Shown here: piece by piece, positions 48,101 through 55,810 of the stretch | Position numbering within the stretch: position 1 is the stretch's first letter | Layout: each line of letters starts with the position of its first letter | Assembly: GCA_032622095.1 (NCBI GenBank) | Contig: CP136066.1 | Location: forward strand, 202,452,978 to 202,516,977 | Direction: 5' to 3' | DNA length: 64,000 nucleotides | DNA from: Siphonodentalium dalli | Taxonomy: Eukaryota; Mollusca; Scaphopoda; Gadilida; Siphonodentaliidae | The notes under the pieces: model-generated | The model's input: only the letters and a program-made list of their open reading frames with translations | Databases searched by the model: none | What the model was told of the DNA's origin: nothing | Program-made: the position numbers and the translations under genes

Positions 48101-51100
48101 CATATAATTTGCACGGTTAGAATCTGTGTGGCTTCATCTTTCCAACGATATATAATATGTATGTATCCGTTTTAGTTATCTGCCTCAATTATTAGGTACA
48201 AGTGGTACAATGCTTTTATCGGGATAAAATCAATGCGTAATTTCTATGACGTCGTCAGAGGTCATAAAGTTAGATTACGTTAACTCTCACCCTGCCGATG
48301 CATTTGACTGTGTCGCGTTAACTCATCACCGGCCGAGGTATCCGCAAATGACATTGGGCTATATATCTCGGAAACGGGTGTAGCTATCGACTTGAAATTT
48401 GGTATGTGAATGTATCTTGCCCCGGATACGAATTTTATCGGGTCGCCGAGCACGCGCGACACCAGCTTCGCGCATGCGCAGACCAGATCTAGGAAACGGG
48501 TGGAGCAATCGACTTGAAATTTGGTTTTTGAATAGCCCGGACGAAGTCGGGTCACCTTCTAGTCTATTATATATTTTGAAAGATCTGTGTGTTTGTTTGT
48601 GTGTGTGTGTGTGTGTTTGAAATCGATGGACTCAAAAACGACTAAGCCAATTTCGATGAAATTTGGTATTTGGATGTGTTTTCGGCCGGAGACGAACATA
48701 GGCATATTTATTTGTCCGTGCGAGGTCAACTTTTCACGTGCGGAGGTCAAATCTATTTTTACGCCGTTTTTGCGCTAATATATTTCAGTTCGGTGCTCAC
48801 AAATCGATTCGATATAGCGCGAATAATAAATTGCCAGTCATATAATTTGCACGGTTAGAATCTGTGTGGCTTCATCTTTCCAACGATATATAATATGTAT
48901 GTATCCGTTTTAGTTATCTGCCTCAATTATTAGGTACAAGTGGTCCGATGCTTTTATCGGGATAAAATCAATGCGTAATTTCTATGACGTCGTCAGAGGT
49001 CATAAAGTTAGATTACGTTAACTCTCACCCTGCCGATGCATTTGACTGTGTCGCGTTAACTCATCACCGGCCGAGGTATCCGCAAATGACATTGGGCTAT
49101 ATATCTCGGAAACGGGTGTAGCTATCGACTTGAAATTTGGTATGTGAATGTATCTTGCCCCGGATACGAATTTTATCGGGTCGCCGAGCACGTGCGACAC
49201 CAGCTTCGCGCATGCGCAGACCAGATCTAGGAAACGGGTGGAGCAATCGACTTGAAATTTGGTTTTTTAATAGCCCGGACGAAGTCGGGTCACCTTCTAG
49301 TCTATTATATATTTTGAAAGATCTGTGTGTTTGTTTGTGTGTGTGTGTGTGTGTTTGAAATCGATGGACTCAAAAACGACTAAGCCAATTTCGATGAAAT
49401 TTGGTATTTGGATGTGTTTTCGGCCGGAGACGAACATAGGCATATTTATTTGTCCGTGCGAGGTCAACTTTTCACGTGCGGAGGTCAAATCTGTTTTTAC
49501 GCCGTTTTTGCGCTAATATATTTCAGTTCGGTGCTCACAAATCGATTCGATATAGCGCGAATAATAAATTGCCAGTCATATAATTTGCACGGTTAGAATC
49601 TGTGGCGTGTCCTCTTTCCAACGATATATAATATGTATGTATCCGTTTTAGTTATCTGCCTCAATTATTAGGTACAAGTGGTCCGATGCTTTTATCGGGA
49701 TAAAATCAATGCGTAATTTCTATGACGTCGTCAGAGGTCATAAAGTTAGATTACGTTAACTCTCACCCTGCCGATGCATTTGACTGTGTCGCGTTAACTC
49801 ATCACCGGCCGAGGTATCCGCAAATGACATTGGGCTATATATCTCGGAAACGGGTGTAGCTATCGACTTGAAATTTGGTATGTGAATGTATCTTGCCCCG
49901 GATACGAATTTTATCGGGTCGCCGAGCACGTGCGACACCAGCTTCGCGCATGCGCAGACCAGATCTAGGAAACGGGTGGAGCTATCGACTTGAAATTTGG
50001 TTTTTGAATAGCCCGGACGAAGTCGGGTCACCTTCTAGTATTGATATATTCACATAGTTCGATAACAGGCCGTTCTGGACAAAATATGTCATATCTAATT
50101 AATACATACAACATCTATCAGGTTGACACTGAACTCAGCTTGACACTCAATATATATCATTGGAAGTTCTGTCAATATCCTATCTAAAGTATGGTTAGAA
50201 GATATATTTCCAATTAATTTCCCATTTACATGCAAGGAAGTTATTTCCAGCAAAAATGATTTATACTGCTCATATATGAGTTTATCCCTATTCGTATCAG
50301 AAAATTTCAATGTATGGTCCATTATTTTGTTAGTAATTTCCTATAACGCGACATGGTCTATCGGACATTTATTAACTATAGCTCATGAGGATAGCATTCA
50401 AAATAGCGGTGACAGCACTGTATACCCTTACAGTCAGAAGCATGACAAAACCAGGCGGGTGTCACTGCTGGCAAAATCCCAACTTTCGTTTTTCCCTATT
50501 TTATATACCATTCTTAAATATATGGTAAGCTTTGGTGGTGGGTGTTGCTGTTAAAATAGTTACACCCGTTAAACCGACATGAACCGCCATAAACAGACAG
50601 AATAGTATATTATAGACAAATGTTGTTCTTATACCCATAAACAGACAGAATAGTATATAATAGACAAATGTTGTTCGTATACACATCATATAACACCGGG
50701 GAGACCCCACTAAGTTAACTTTGTATATAAATTCCACCAAGATTTTTACAACACACCGGTATTGCGCTAGTTAACCCTTTACCCAACAAACCGGCCAAAT
50801 AAAGCTTCAACAGCCTAAAATATCTTCGGTCTGTCTCAATAGAACCATACAAATATAGATATCATTGGAACCGGCTCCTTGGCCACATTGTGATAGTTAC
50901 AGTTATGCCCTGTGCCAATGCATTCTCTTATATATGCGAGTCGACCAGAGGTCGCCTCGCATATATAAGAGAATGCATTGGCCTAAAAAATTTTTTTTAC
51001 CATTTTTTCTTACATTCTTTAACAATTTTATAATTTTTAATGTGTTAAGCCAATGCATTCTCTTATATGCGAGGCGACCTATGGTCGACTCGCATATATA

Positions 51101-51692
51101 AGAGAATGCATTGGCACAGGGCCGTTCTGTTGGGTAAAGGGTTAATCATCATCGCTTCTCAATATTTCGGTGCTGAATTGGTCACCGTGAATCACTCTCC
51201 TAAAAATCGCGACGGCGGTGAGTGTTTTGCTTGTCATTCACTATGTACGTGCTGTATATAAACAAACGCTCGACTCAGACAATGTGTGTTCTGTGAATAA
51301 TATCGCATTCATAATATCATACTATACTATTAGTATATTCTTGAAAAAAAAATCATAATTTGGTAACTGTTATTTACAAATTATAACATAACGAAGGCCA
51401 CTCGTGCCTTTAAGTTAATACCTGATCTGATTGGATAACGTCCGGTTAGCAGAGCGGCCCTACTGGGCGTGCAGAAACTTGCTCCAGAAAAATGCTGTGT
51501 CAGCTTCGCTCCGTCTGCTGCCATCTTATCGAGGTGTGGGGTCTTCAGGGTTTTGTTGCCAAAACAAGCAAGGTCACCAATCCCCAAGTCGTCTGCCAGA
51601 AATATGACGACATTCGGGCGACGGATGCTCCTCGATGTCTCACAGACTGCGCATAACACCAACGCAGTGAAGAGCACTCGAAGTGACTCCAT
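24860..51692 (-). CDS. STS-like: Steryl-sulfatase / arylsulfatase (STS-ARSD/E/F/H type), five exons
   Basis: Minus-strand gene joined from 51692-51422, 47419-47291, 31913-31215, 29160-28876 and 25194-24860, giving 572 residues (the human STS family is about 580). Sulfatases hydrolyse sulfate esters using a formylglycine made from Cys; the STS branch is anchored in the ER/endomembrane lumen and acts on steroid or aryl sulfates. Visible are a signal peptide (1-22), metal-binding Asp34/Asp35 in LADDLG, the modification motif CTPSR at 74-78, Lys135 and His137 in GKWHLG, a two-helix membrane hairpin at about 190-240, His291, Asp343/Asn344 in SSDNGG, Lys369 in GGK, and a Cys-rich tail [11 protein letters not shown]-glycosylation sequons occur at 46, 115, 334 and 437. 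The start is the ATG directly before the signal peptide. The membrane hairpin separates it from soluble ARSA/ARSB; the exact substrate cannot be told. Confidence 0.94.
26345..27845 (+). repeat. 37-bp minisatellite, about 40 copies, in intron 4
   Basis: The unit is GGATTCACCCATGTATGTTT plus CTTGAGGGGGAGTTCAA, with a common 38-bp variant (GTGATTCACCC). On the transcribed minus strand it gives CCCCCTCAAGAAAC-rich RNA. Confidence 0.96.
27945..28375. mobile_element. Fold-back element with GTGACYCRCC ends and two 69-bp palindromes
   Basis: Ends GTGACTCGCCATATCAAATC and the inverse GATTTGATATGGTGGGTCAC. Inside are palindromes at 27995-28063 and 28256-28324 (arms CCAATGMATTCTCTTATATA, centre GTCGACCATAGGTCG). 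The palindromes are inverses of each other, so the 431-bp element is a palindrome of palindromes. Confidence 0.85.
28376..28875. other. Unassigned intronic sequence
   Basis: AT-rich intron 4 sequence; nothing recognised. Confidence 0.5.
28876..29160 (-). CDS. STS-like: Sulfatase exon 4
   Basis: 285 bp, residues 367-461 plus one base. It reads [20 protein letters not shown] (active-site Lys369; the GGxRVP block of sulfatases), then the [20 protein letters not shown] and [13 protein letters not shown] blocks typical of the C-terminal part of the catalytic domain, NTT sequon at 437, and [16 protein letters not shown]. The acceptor is AATTTCCAG|GG and the donor CAAG|GTATGT. Confidence 0.94.
29182..29514. 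mobile_element. Complete MITE with terminal inverted repeats of about 95 bp and TTAA ends
   Basis: The left end TTAAAGGTACTCAATCCGAT and right end ATCGGATTGAGTATCTTTAA are inverted, and similarity extends inward about 95 bp (CCCCTAAATTACTATTT, CGAAGCCAAAGAAATAG, CCCCGAA). Length 333 bp. Relatives: 11434-11665, and in the outer ends only, 7842 and 57779. Confidence 0.88.
29515..29890 (+). mobile_element. Possible LINE 3' end with ATTC repeats
   Basis: The stretch ends GAGAATAAAGCATTTATTCA then TTCATTC, resembling the AATAAA plus short-repeat tails of CR1/L2-type LINEs. No coding part is attached. Confidence 0.35.
30363..30860. repeat. Inverted repeat pair in intron 3
   Basis: GGGGAATCACGTGGTTTCGA (about 30373) is matched by TCGAAACCACGTGATTCCCC (about 30822). 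The interval is unassigned. Confidence 0.75.
30943..31160. mobile_element. piggyBac-type MITE in intron 3
   Basis: TTAA (30939-30942), then CCCTTTCATGG; right end CCATGATTGG-like inverse CATGGGAGGG, then TTAA (31161-31164). TTAA target duplication with CCCT ends is diagnostic of piggyBac-type elements. The interior holds a GCAGTGCATTATCTTGTATA palindrome and a remnant of the GAGAATGCATTGGCAC palindrome. Confidence 0.65.
31215..31913 (-). CDS. STS-like: Sulfatase exon 3: GKWHLG, membrane hairpin, active-site His and Asp
   Basis: 699 bp, residues 134-366 plus one base. In order: [12 protein letters not shown] (Lys135, His137), [19 protein letters not shown], two hydrophobic helices (about 190-203 and 213-240) forming the STS-type membrane hairpin, AWHQVHTYL (His291), [21 protein letters not shown] sequon at 334, [18 protein letters not shown] (Asp343, Asn344) and GGWNGIYMG. 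The acceptor is GATTTTCAG|GA and the donor ATGG|GTATGT. The Asn at 344 is a permissible variation at the metal site, where other members have Gln or Asn. Confidence 0.95.
33711..33733 (+). repeat. (CAGA)n microsatellite
   Basis: GACAGACAGACAGACAGACA run between the two halves of the minus-strand Helitron. Confidence 0.9.
35073..35107 (+). repeat. (ACAG)n microsatellite
   Basis: Eight to nine ACAG tetranucleotides at the 5' end of the minus-strand Helitron. Confidence 0.93.
35303..42607 (+). mobile_element. Array 2: ten near-identical Helitron units head to tail
   Basis: Units: 35303-36052, 36053-36942, 36943-37679, 37680-38419, 38420-39046, 39047-39783, 39784-40521, 40522-41148, 41149-41876, 41877-42607. 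Each starts TCTATTATATATTTTGAAAG plus ATCTGTGTG and a GT-rich tract, and ends GCCCGGACGAAGTCGGGTCA plus CCTTCTAG. There are no intervening bases. The array is preceded by host A (35302) and followed by host T (42608). The typical unit is 727-750 bp; the 890-bp unit has an extra 122-bp sub-repeat, and the two 627-bp units share one internal deletion of about 233 bp plus an extra sub-repeat. Units 3-5 and 6-8 form a duplicated block of about 2.1 kb. Many short open frames repeat here; none is a real gene. Confidence 0.9.
35329..35371 (+). repeat. (GT)n microsatellite in Helitron unit 1
   Basis: GT-rich run just inside the 5' end. Homologous tracts of differing length occur in every other unit (for example 36083-36137), or as GTAAGTTTGTAAGTG in units 5, 8, 9 and 10. 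Confidence 0.92.
42621..43420. mobile_element. 800-bp fold-back palindrome built of TAATTAGC repeats
   Basis: Ends ATGGAAGCGTATTGGTGC and the inverse GCACCAATACGCTTCCAT (with one changed base). Both arms of about 340 bp consist of CAGCTAATTAGCTGATA and GTGCTAATTAGCACA words, each itself palindromic. The centre (about 42965-43095) is unique sequence with GACCCGGAAGTAGTTCC. It starts 13 bp after Helitron array 2, in a TATATA run. Confidence 0.92.
43421..43810. other. Unassigned intronic sequence
   Basis: No coding or element signature recognised in this part of intron 2. Confidence 0.5.
43811..44190. mobile_element. Dispersed repeat with TTCGAACACTTAA sub-repeats; relative at 63.25 kb
   Basis: Four to five copies of TTCGAACACTTAATT at 43815-43900, then CAGATCACAATATATAAAAT, ATACCATTTGAAAGAGGAAG and TCAATGGAAGAGGAATAACT. 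These align with 63250-63520 (CAGATCACATATATAACATA, ACCATTGGAAATAGGAAGCT, TCAATGGAGGCGGAATAACT). Confidence 0.75.
44231..44630. mobile_element. Truncated copy of the GTGACCCGCC fold-back
   Basis: Starts GTGACCCGCCATATCAAATC at 44253 after a (TA)n run. It contains the 69-bp palindrome at 44304-44372, then the first half only of the second palindrome (44595-44629), and ends abruptly at GCGAGGCGACC. Confidence 0.85.
44631..45400. other. Unassigned intronic sequence
   Basis: No recognised features. Confidence 0.5.
45408..45880 (+). repeat. Tandem repeat of about 180 bp, three copies
   Basis: GCATAATCACAGCAGCTACG, AATCACAAACYRGGTCACAT, CAGYTGTTCAAAAATTGGG and GTAAGTCGTGC recur beginning near 45410, 45590 and 45765, with about 20 percent divergence. 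Confidence 0.85.
45886..46200 (+). pseudogene. Penelope-like reverse transcriptase relic
   Basis: One frame reads [10 protein letters not shown], a stop, [27 protein letters not shown], then YGLPKIHKS before losing similarity. ADKGGAxVVM...DY and YGLPKIHK are characteristic of the reverse transcriptase N-terminal part of Penelope-like elements. The in-frame stop and the abrupt end (stop at about 46194) mark a fragment. It lies in sulfatase intron 2, opposite to the direction of host transcription. Confidence 0.7.
46201..46615. other. Unassigned intronic sequence
   Basis: May be further decayed retroelement sequence; no motif recognised. Confidence 0.4.
46616..46975 (+). mobile_element. Fragment related to the 31973-35127 Helitron, opposite strand
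   Basis: Modules GTCGCCGATTTCCACCAA, GGAATCTAACGGTGTGGTTT and GGCGCCATTTGAGTCAGGG followed by another copy (AGCGCCGATTTCCCCAAAGT, GTGGCGCTATTTGAGTCAGG). These are the reverse complement of modules at 34.5-34.9 kb. Helitron termini are absent. Confidence 0.7.
47138..47176. repeat. Half-palindrome remnant
   Basis: CTATAAGAGAATGCATTGGC plus ACAGGGTAAAAA is the right edge of the fold-back seen complete at 28324; the rest is missing. Confidence 0.7.
47291..47419 (-). CDS. STS-like: Sulfatase exon 2
   Basis: 129 bp, residues 91-133 plus one base. It reads [20 protein letters not shown] then [14 protein letters not shown] and VGYKTAYIG, the segment between the signature and the GKWHLG motif. The acceptor is CACACGCAG|GT and the donor ATAG|GTATGA. 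NET sequon at 115. Confidence 0.93.
   Translation of the reverse strand, partial: VWLRWLKTTSGQYCSWLQKQDYPATRQRLQNWPSQSDIKQHT
47462..47649. mobile_element. Small inverted-repeat element with a 21-bp tandem core
   Basis: GATATTACTTGGTTGGTTTG and the inverse CAAACTAGCCAAATAATATC bound about five copies of GGGCTGATATGAGGTTACCG (plus A) at 47523-47620. It lies 43 bp upstream of the exon 2 acceptor on the transcribed strand. Confidence 0.8.
47821..50038 (+). mobile_element. Array 3: three Helitron units head to tail
   Basis: Units 47821-48562, 48563-49300 and 49301-50038, same family as array 2 (5' TCTATTATATATTTTGAAAG, 3' GACGAAGTCGGGTCACCTTC plus TAG). Host A at 47820 and T at 50039. It lies in intron 1, opposite to gene transcription. 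Confidence 0.9.
50039..50770. other. Unassigned intronic sequence with a 49-bp duplication
   Basis: CATAAACAGACAGAATAGTA through AATGTTGTTC occurs twice in tandem at 50590-50690. Nothing else recognised. Confidence 0.6.
50775..51141. mobile_element. piggyBac-type MITE with two palindromes, in intron 1
   Basis: TTAA (50771-50774) then CCCTTTACCCAACA, and TGTTGGGTAAAGGG then TTAA (51142-51145). Inside are palindromes 50914-50982 and 51049-51115, nearly identical to those of the GTGACYCRCC fold-backs. It is 367 bp and has no coding. Confidence 0.82.
51422..51692 (-). CDS. STS-like: Sulfatase exon 1: signal peptide and catalytic Cys
   Basis: Encodes residues 1-90 plus one base of codon 91. It starts [20 protein letters not shown] (secretory signal), then [15 protein letters not shown] (metal ligands Asp34, Asp35), NKT sequon at 46, and [16 protein letters not shown], the sulfatase signature whose Cys74 becomes formylglycine. 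The donor reads TCAG|GTATTA. An in-frame GTG sits one codon upstream, but the ATG is the natural start. Confidence 0.95.
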
Positions 51693-51718
51693 CACGATCT
51701 ACAAACAGTCGAATACCT

Positions 51719-52182
51719 GGATCGTGCCATGAATCTCTACTTCTACTTCTCTACTATACCTGGGAACTTTTTAATGTTCTGACCCGTTATGACAGGGAAC
51801 TTTATAGCATTGAACAAACACGGCAGGGCATATATTTCTTTGTGAATATTTGTTCCCCAATAATCTACGTAATATGATAGGGTGGTCCCACCTTGATATT
51901 GCATGCTTTTCTGTGTCTTTTGTGAGTCGATAATGCAATAAATATTGAATTAATTACAAAAGGAGAAATTCCATGATTGTAAGCGACGCAAAACAAATTC
52001 TGTCACAAAGTCACTTAATTCGTGCAATTTGGAGTTGGGACCTTCACCTACAATGAATTACATTATTAAGGAACAGATAATAACTAAGAAATATTTTCTC
52101 CGCGTTATTTTTTCGACTTTATAATGTTCACTGTCAAAAAGTTCCCAGGTTAGCCAGAGTAGAGATTCATGGCATGATCTAT
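51719..52182. repeat. Inverted duplication directly upstream of the sulfatase start
   Basis: GATCGTGCCATGAATCTCTA and CCTGGGAACTTTTTAATGTT (51721-51860) recur in inverse at 52063-52182 (TAGAGATTCATGGCATGATC, AAAAAGTTCCCAGG). The first arm starts 27 bp upstream of the initiation codon, so it lies in the 5' UTR or promoter. Confidence 0.8.
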
Positions 52183-53399
52183 CGAATAAAATGTTTGCGT
52201 CCACTATGAGACAGCAGCTGCAGCAGAGTCCCTTAGCCCACAATAACAGAAGAATCGTTCACTTCCGGATTAAAGCACCAAACTTCGCACATATATTGTT
52301 CACCATATCATAATCCCGCTGGTTCCAGTTTTCGGTTAAGTGGAACCCGTTAAATTCAAGATGGCGCCCAACATGGCCGCCGTATTTCAGACGGGTCACT
52401 AAGTCAGTTTGATGCAAATTATAGTGAGACAATCTTGTCATATCTATACAAATGTATACATTTTTGTGAAGATAAGATAAAATACCACCATTATAGGGTA
52501 AAATTGGAACTCATCGTCGAAGATGGCCGCCAAAATGGCAGCTGGAAGTGGAAAATTAGATTGTTTTCTCTAATATCTTTAAGATCAGTTTATGTTTGGT
52601 ATTGTGACTTTATGTTGTATTGCTCATGTTAACTGACCAATAGAGTAATGAAATATGCCATTCATTTTATCACAACCCCTTCTTATCCCTCAAAAATTCG
52701 ATTTTACAGAAAGCGGTATAAAAGTTTTACCAAAAATTACCATTGGGATTTCTAGTCATATTTCATCAAGAAATGGGCAGAACTGTACAATTTTAGTGAA
52801 TCATTCATTTGTTATGCATGTTCCATCTCACTAGTACCAAAATTGTCACTTTGGCTCAAAATGGCTTCAAAAAGGGCGGCCAAACGTGGAAAATGGTAAA
52901 TATTGCCCCATGCTGCGTGCCATGCAACCACATACAAGTTGTGGTTGATGACACAATTTGACTATTACGTGTTATATAGATTGAATACTAACATTTCTGA
53001 TGCACCCAACAAGTTGATTTTTCACATATATCCCAAACATTATTCTCTGCCTTTCCGAAAAGGTAGCAAATTGCGACCTACTTGGTTATTAAACATGTTA
53101 CTTAATCAAATGAAAACTATAGGTTCTATTCTGGTTGTCCCAGTACCTTATGAGGCATGACAAATTCATTTTAAAGGATGCAGTATGGAATTTTGCCAAA
53201 AAAAACTTATTTTGAGATTCTGGCCATGTTTCTGAACGGAAATAGGCATGCAGAACTTCGAAACTGAGCTGAGCGGGACCAATTTATGTGACTACTCTCA
53301 CAAATTAGCGTTAAAATTGATCAACATTGATCAACTTAATACACGATGTTTGTAAAAATGGTTGTCAGTGAGTGACTTTTTGGTCACATGTGATGTGAA

Positions 53400-55810
53400 T
53401 AGGTATGCATGAAATATAATCATGAATGGTGACTAGTTATATAAGGAGTGTCTATATGGTCATGGTGTGGGGTTCATAGTGAGATGCAGGTAAACAGGGA
53501 GTGCCAATGCATGAGGTCAATAGGTATACGTGGAGTGGCTGTAGAGTCACCGAAGTGGTGTATGGGTATAACAAGAGTAGATACATGTCATCTGTGTGTT
53601 GGTTATGTATATATATATATATACATACTGAGTGTGATTATCACTAAATCCAGCATTCCGATTGGTCGGCGACCACGTGACTAGTTGCAATTATTTCTCG
53701 ATAAACCTGCAAGAGGGTCATAATGACAACCATAATTACATCGACGCGTCATTGATTTTGGAGAAGAAGAACGCGTAATGTTTTGGTCGCATTTGCACTC
53801 GCGCAGGATTGACTTAATAAATCATCAGGTTTCAATATAAAGAGCCTCGTATTGAAATTGTTCGTGCTAACTTTTGCCAATATAAAATTGATTAAAAACA
53901 CGGGTTTTACACAAGTAATGACCACTTACCTCACGGTTACATCTCCATAAAAACAGTCCACATGACAGTTAATCCTTAAATAGTTTGCATTTGTAGATGC
54001 AGGTTAATTTTCCGCTTGTGCAAACTTGTCAGTGAACACTGAAATTATTTTTGTTTCCGAATCCAATAAAATTGAACAGTAAATCGGCGTGAAATGTATC
54101 CGCTTTTATGTTCCAGAATAATGTAGCACATCTCATTGTATGCTGTTATTGTTCGAACATTGTTGCCAATTGTATTTTGTAAATAAAACAGAAAATAAAA
54201 TGAATTTTGATGAAAGTGTTGTCTGCAGGTGAGAGAATTTGACCGGCTTTCAAAAACACGTCACGTGACAAATGGGAAATTCCGACCAGTCACGTGACAA
54301 ATGGTACAAAAATAAATTCTCAGCTGGTTTCTGATCGGTGGCTATGTGATATTTTGGGCTGGTTTTGTCACGATACACTTTTCGATTTAAATACATTTAC
54401 AAAAGTGGCTTTTTCGCTAAATGTATATAGATATAAGGATTAACTGTCATGTGAACTGTTTTTATTTAGATGTAACCGTGAAGTAAGTGGTCATAACTTG
54501 TATGTAAAACCCTTCAGGTTTTACACACGCTATGACCACTTACCTCACGGTTACATCTCCATAAAAACAGTCCGCATGACAGTTAATCCTTATGGAGTTA
54601 CTTTATGATCATGTGTGAAATGTACAGGTGTATATTGGTTGGCTTTATTGTCATGGATGGGTGTATATGTATACATGTGTTGGTTGTTTGAAAATGGGTG
54701 GGGTGTATGGACAAATAAGAAGTGATTGTATGCTTATGGGTATAATAATTATAGGTGTACATGGAACGGCTGTACGGTCATGATTGCTGAAGTGTATATG
54801 CATACATGTATAGATGGATGGTCATTGGCGAGCGTGTTGGAATATATTAAGTGTCATTGTGATCATATGTGTATATGGTATGTATGTGCATTGTCATTAG
54901 GGGGTATATATGTTTACATGGAGTAACTGTGTGATCATGGATCGGATGTATGAGTATACAGCGAATGGCTGAATACTCATGCGTGAGGTGTATATGCAAG
55001 TCTGGAGTATACACATGGCCGTGTGGTATTGGTGTATCCATTCAATGCTGATGTGAATATGTGTACATGGAATGACTCTATGGCCATGTGTGGGGTGTAT
55101 ATGTATATCTTGAGTGGCTATATGCCATGTATGTGACAAACAGGTATGAGGGAGATACCATGGCCGATGGTGAGTTGGTGTACGGGGTACTGGTATGTCT
55201 TGAAGGATTGTATGGCAATTAGTGAGGTGTATATGGAGTGACTCTATGGTCATGGGTAGGTGTATATGTATAGCTTCAGTTGATATATGGTCATGGGTAT
55301 ACAGGAAGTGACCGTATGGCCAATGGTGATGTGATGTGCTGGGTATTGGTATGTCCTGAAAGCTACATGGCCACTGGTGAGGTGTATATGTATACCTGGA
55401 GTGACTCTATTGTTATGGGTGTGGTGTATATGTATAGCTTGAGTGACTACATGTCCATGGGTGTGGCAAATATATATATATATATATATATACATGGAGT
55501 AATTGTCTGGTCAATGGTGAGGCGAATATGCATACATGAAATGACTATGATCATGAATGTGGTGTAGATCTATATATAGAGTGATTATAGGGTTGTGGGT
55601 GAGGCGTTCGGGTATACCTGCATGGCTATATAGTCAAGTGCGTGGTGTACGGGTTAGCCTAAGTATGAATGTATGGTCATGGGTGAAGTGTATGTGTAAA
55701 AAACGAGTGGCTACATGGTCATTTGTGTGGTGTTTATGTATATATGGAGCGAGTGGATGGTTATGGGTGGGTTGTACATGTGTAAATTTGGGTGGGTATC
55801 GCTTTACACA
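53400..55810 (+). repeat. Degenerate minisatellite of about 40 bp (fold-back core)
   Basis: Loose repetition of TATGGTCATGGGTGRGGTGT, ATATGTATACATGGAGTGAC and related words at 53400-53640 and 54600-55810, split by 53640-54595. Open frames on both strands here arise from the repeat only. Confidence 0.85.
53903..54591. mobile_element. Palindromic insertion inside the minisatellite
   Basis: An arm of about 80 bp (GGGTTTTACACAAGTAATGA, CCACTTACCTCACGGTTACA, ACAGTTAATCCTTA) occurs at 53903-53980, in inverse at 54435-54512, and directly again at 54516-54591. The last two form a 157-bp near-perfect palindrome. The interval contains two GTCACGTGACAAATGG words. Confidence 0.8.

Larger units (their letters stand above)
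47420..51421 (-). other. Sulfatase intron 1 (4002 bp)
   Basis: Phase 1, GT-AG. It contains a 188-bp tandem-repeat MITE near exon 2, the three-unit Helitron array 47821-50038, and a piggyBac-type MITE 50775-51141. Confidence 0.9.

Noticed and set aside
35293-50057. Dozens of repeated open frames of 60-200 codons on both strands across the Helitron arrays
   Set aside because: They recur with the repeat unit, overlap each other on opposite strands, often run through the GT/CA microsatellite as Cys-Val or His-Thr repeats, and have no domain. They are by-products of non-coding repeats.
47420-51421. A possible extra sulfatase exon in introns 1 or 2
   Set aside because: Exons 1, 2 and 3 join exactly with conserved motifs intact (RSG|MAP and YIG|KWHLG), so nothing is missing.
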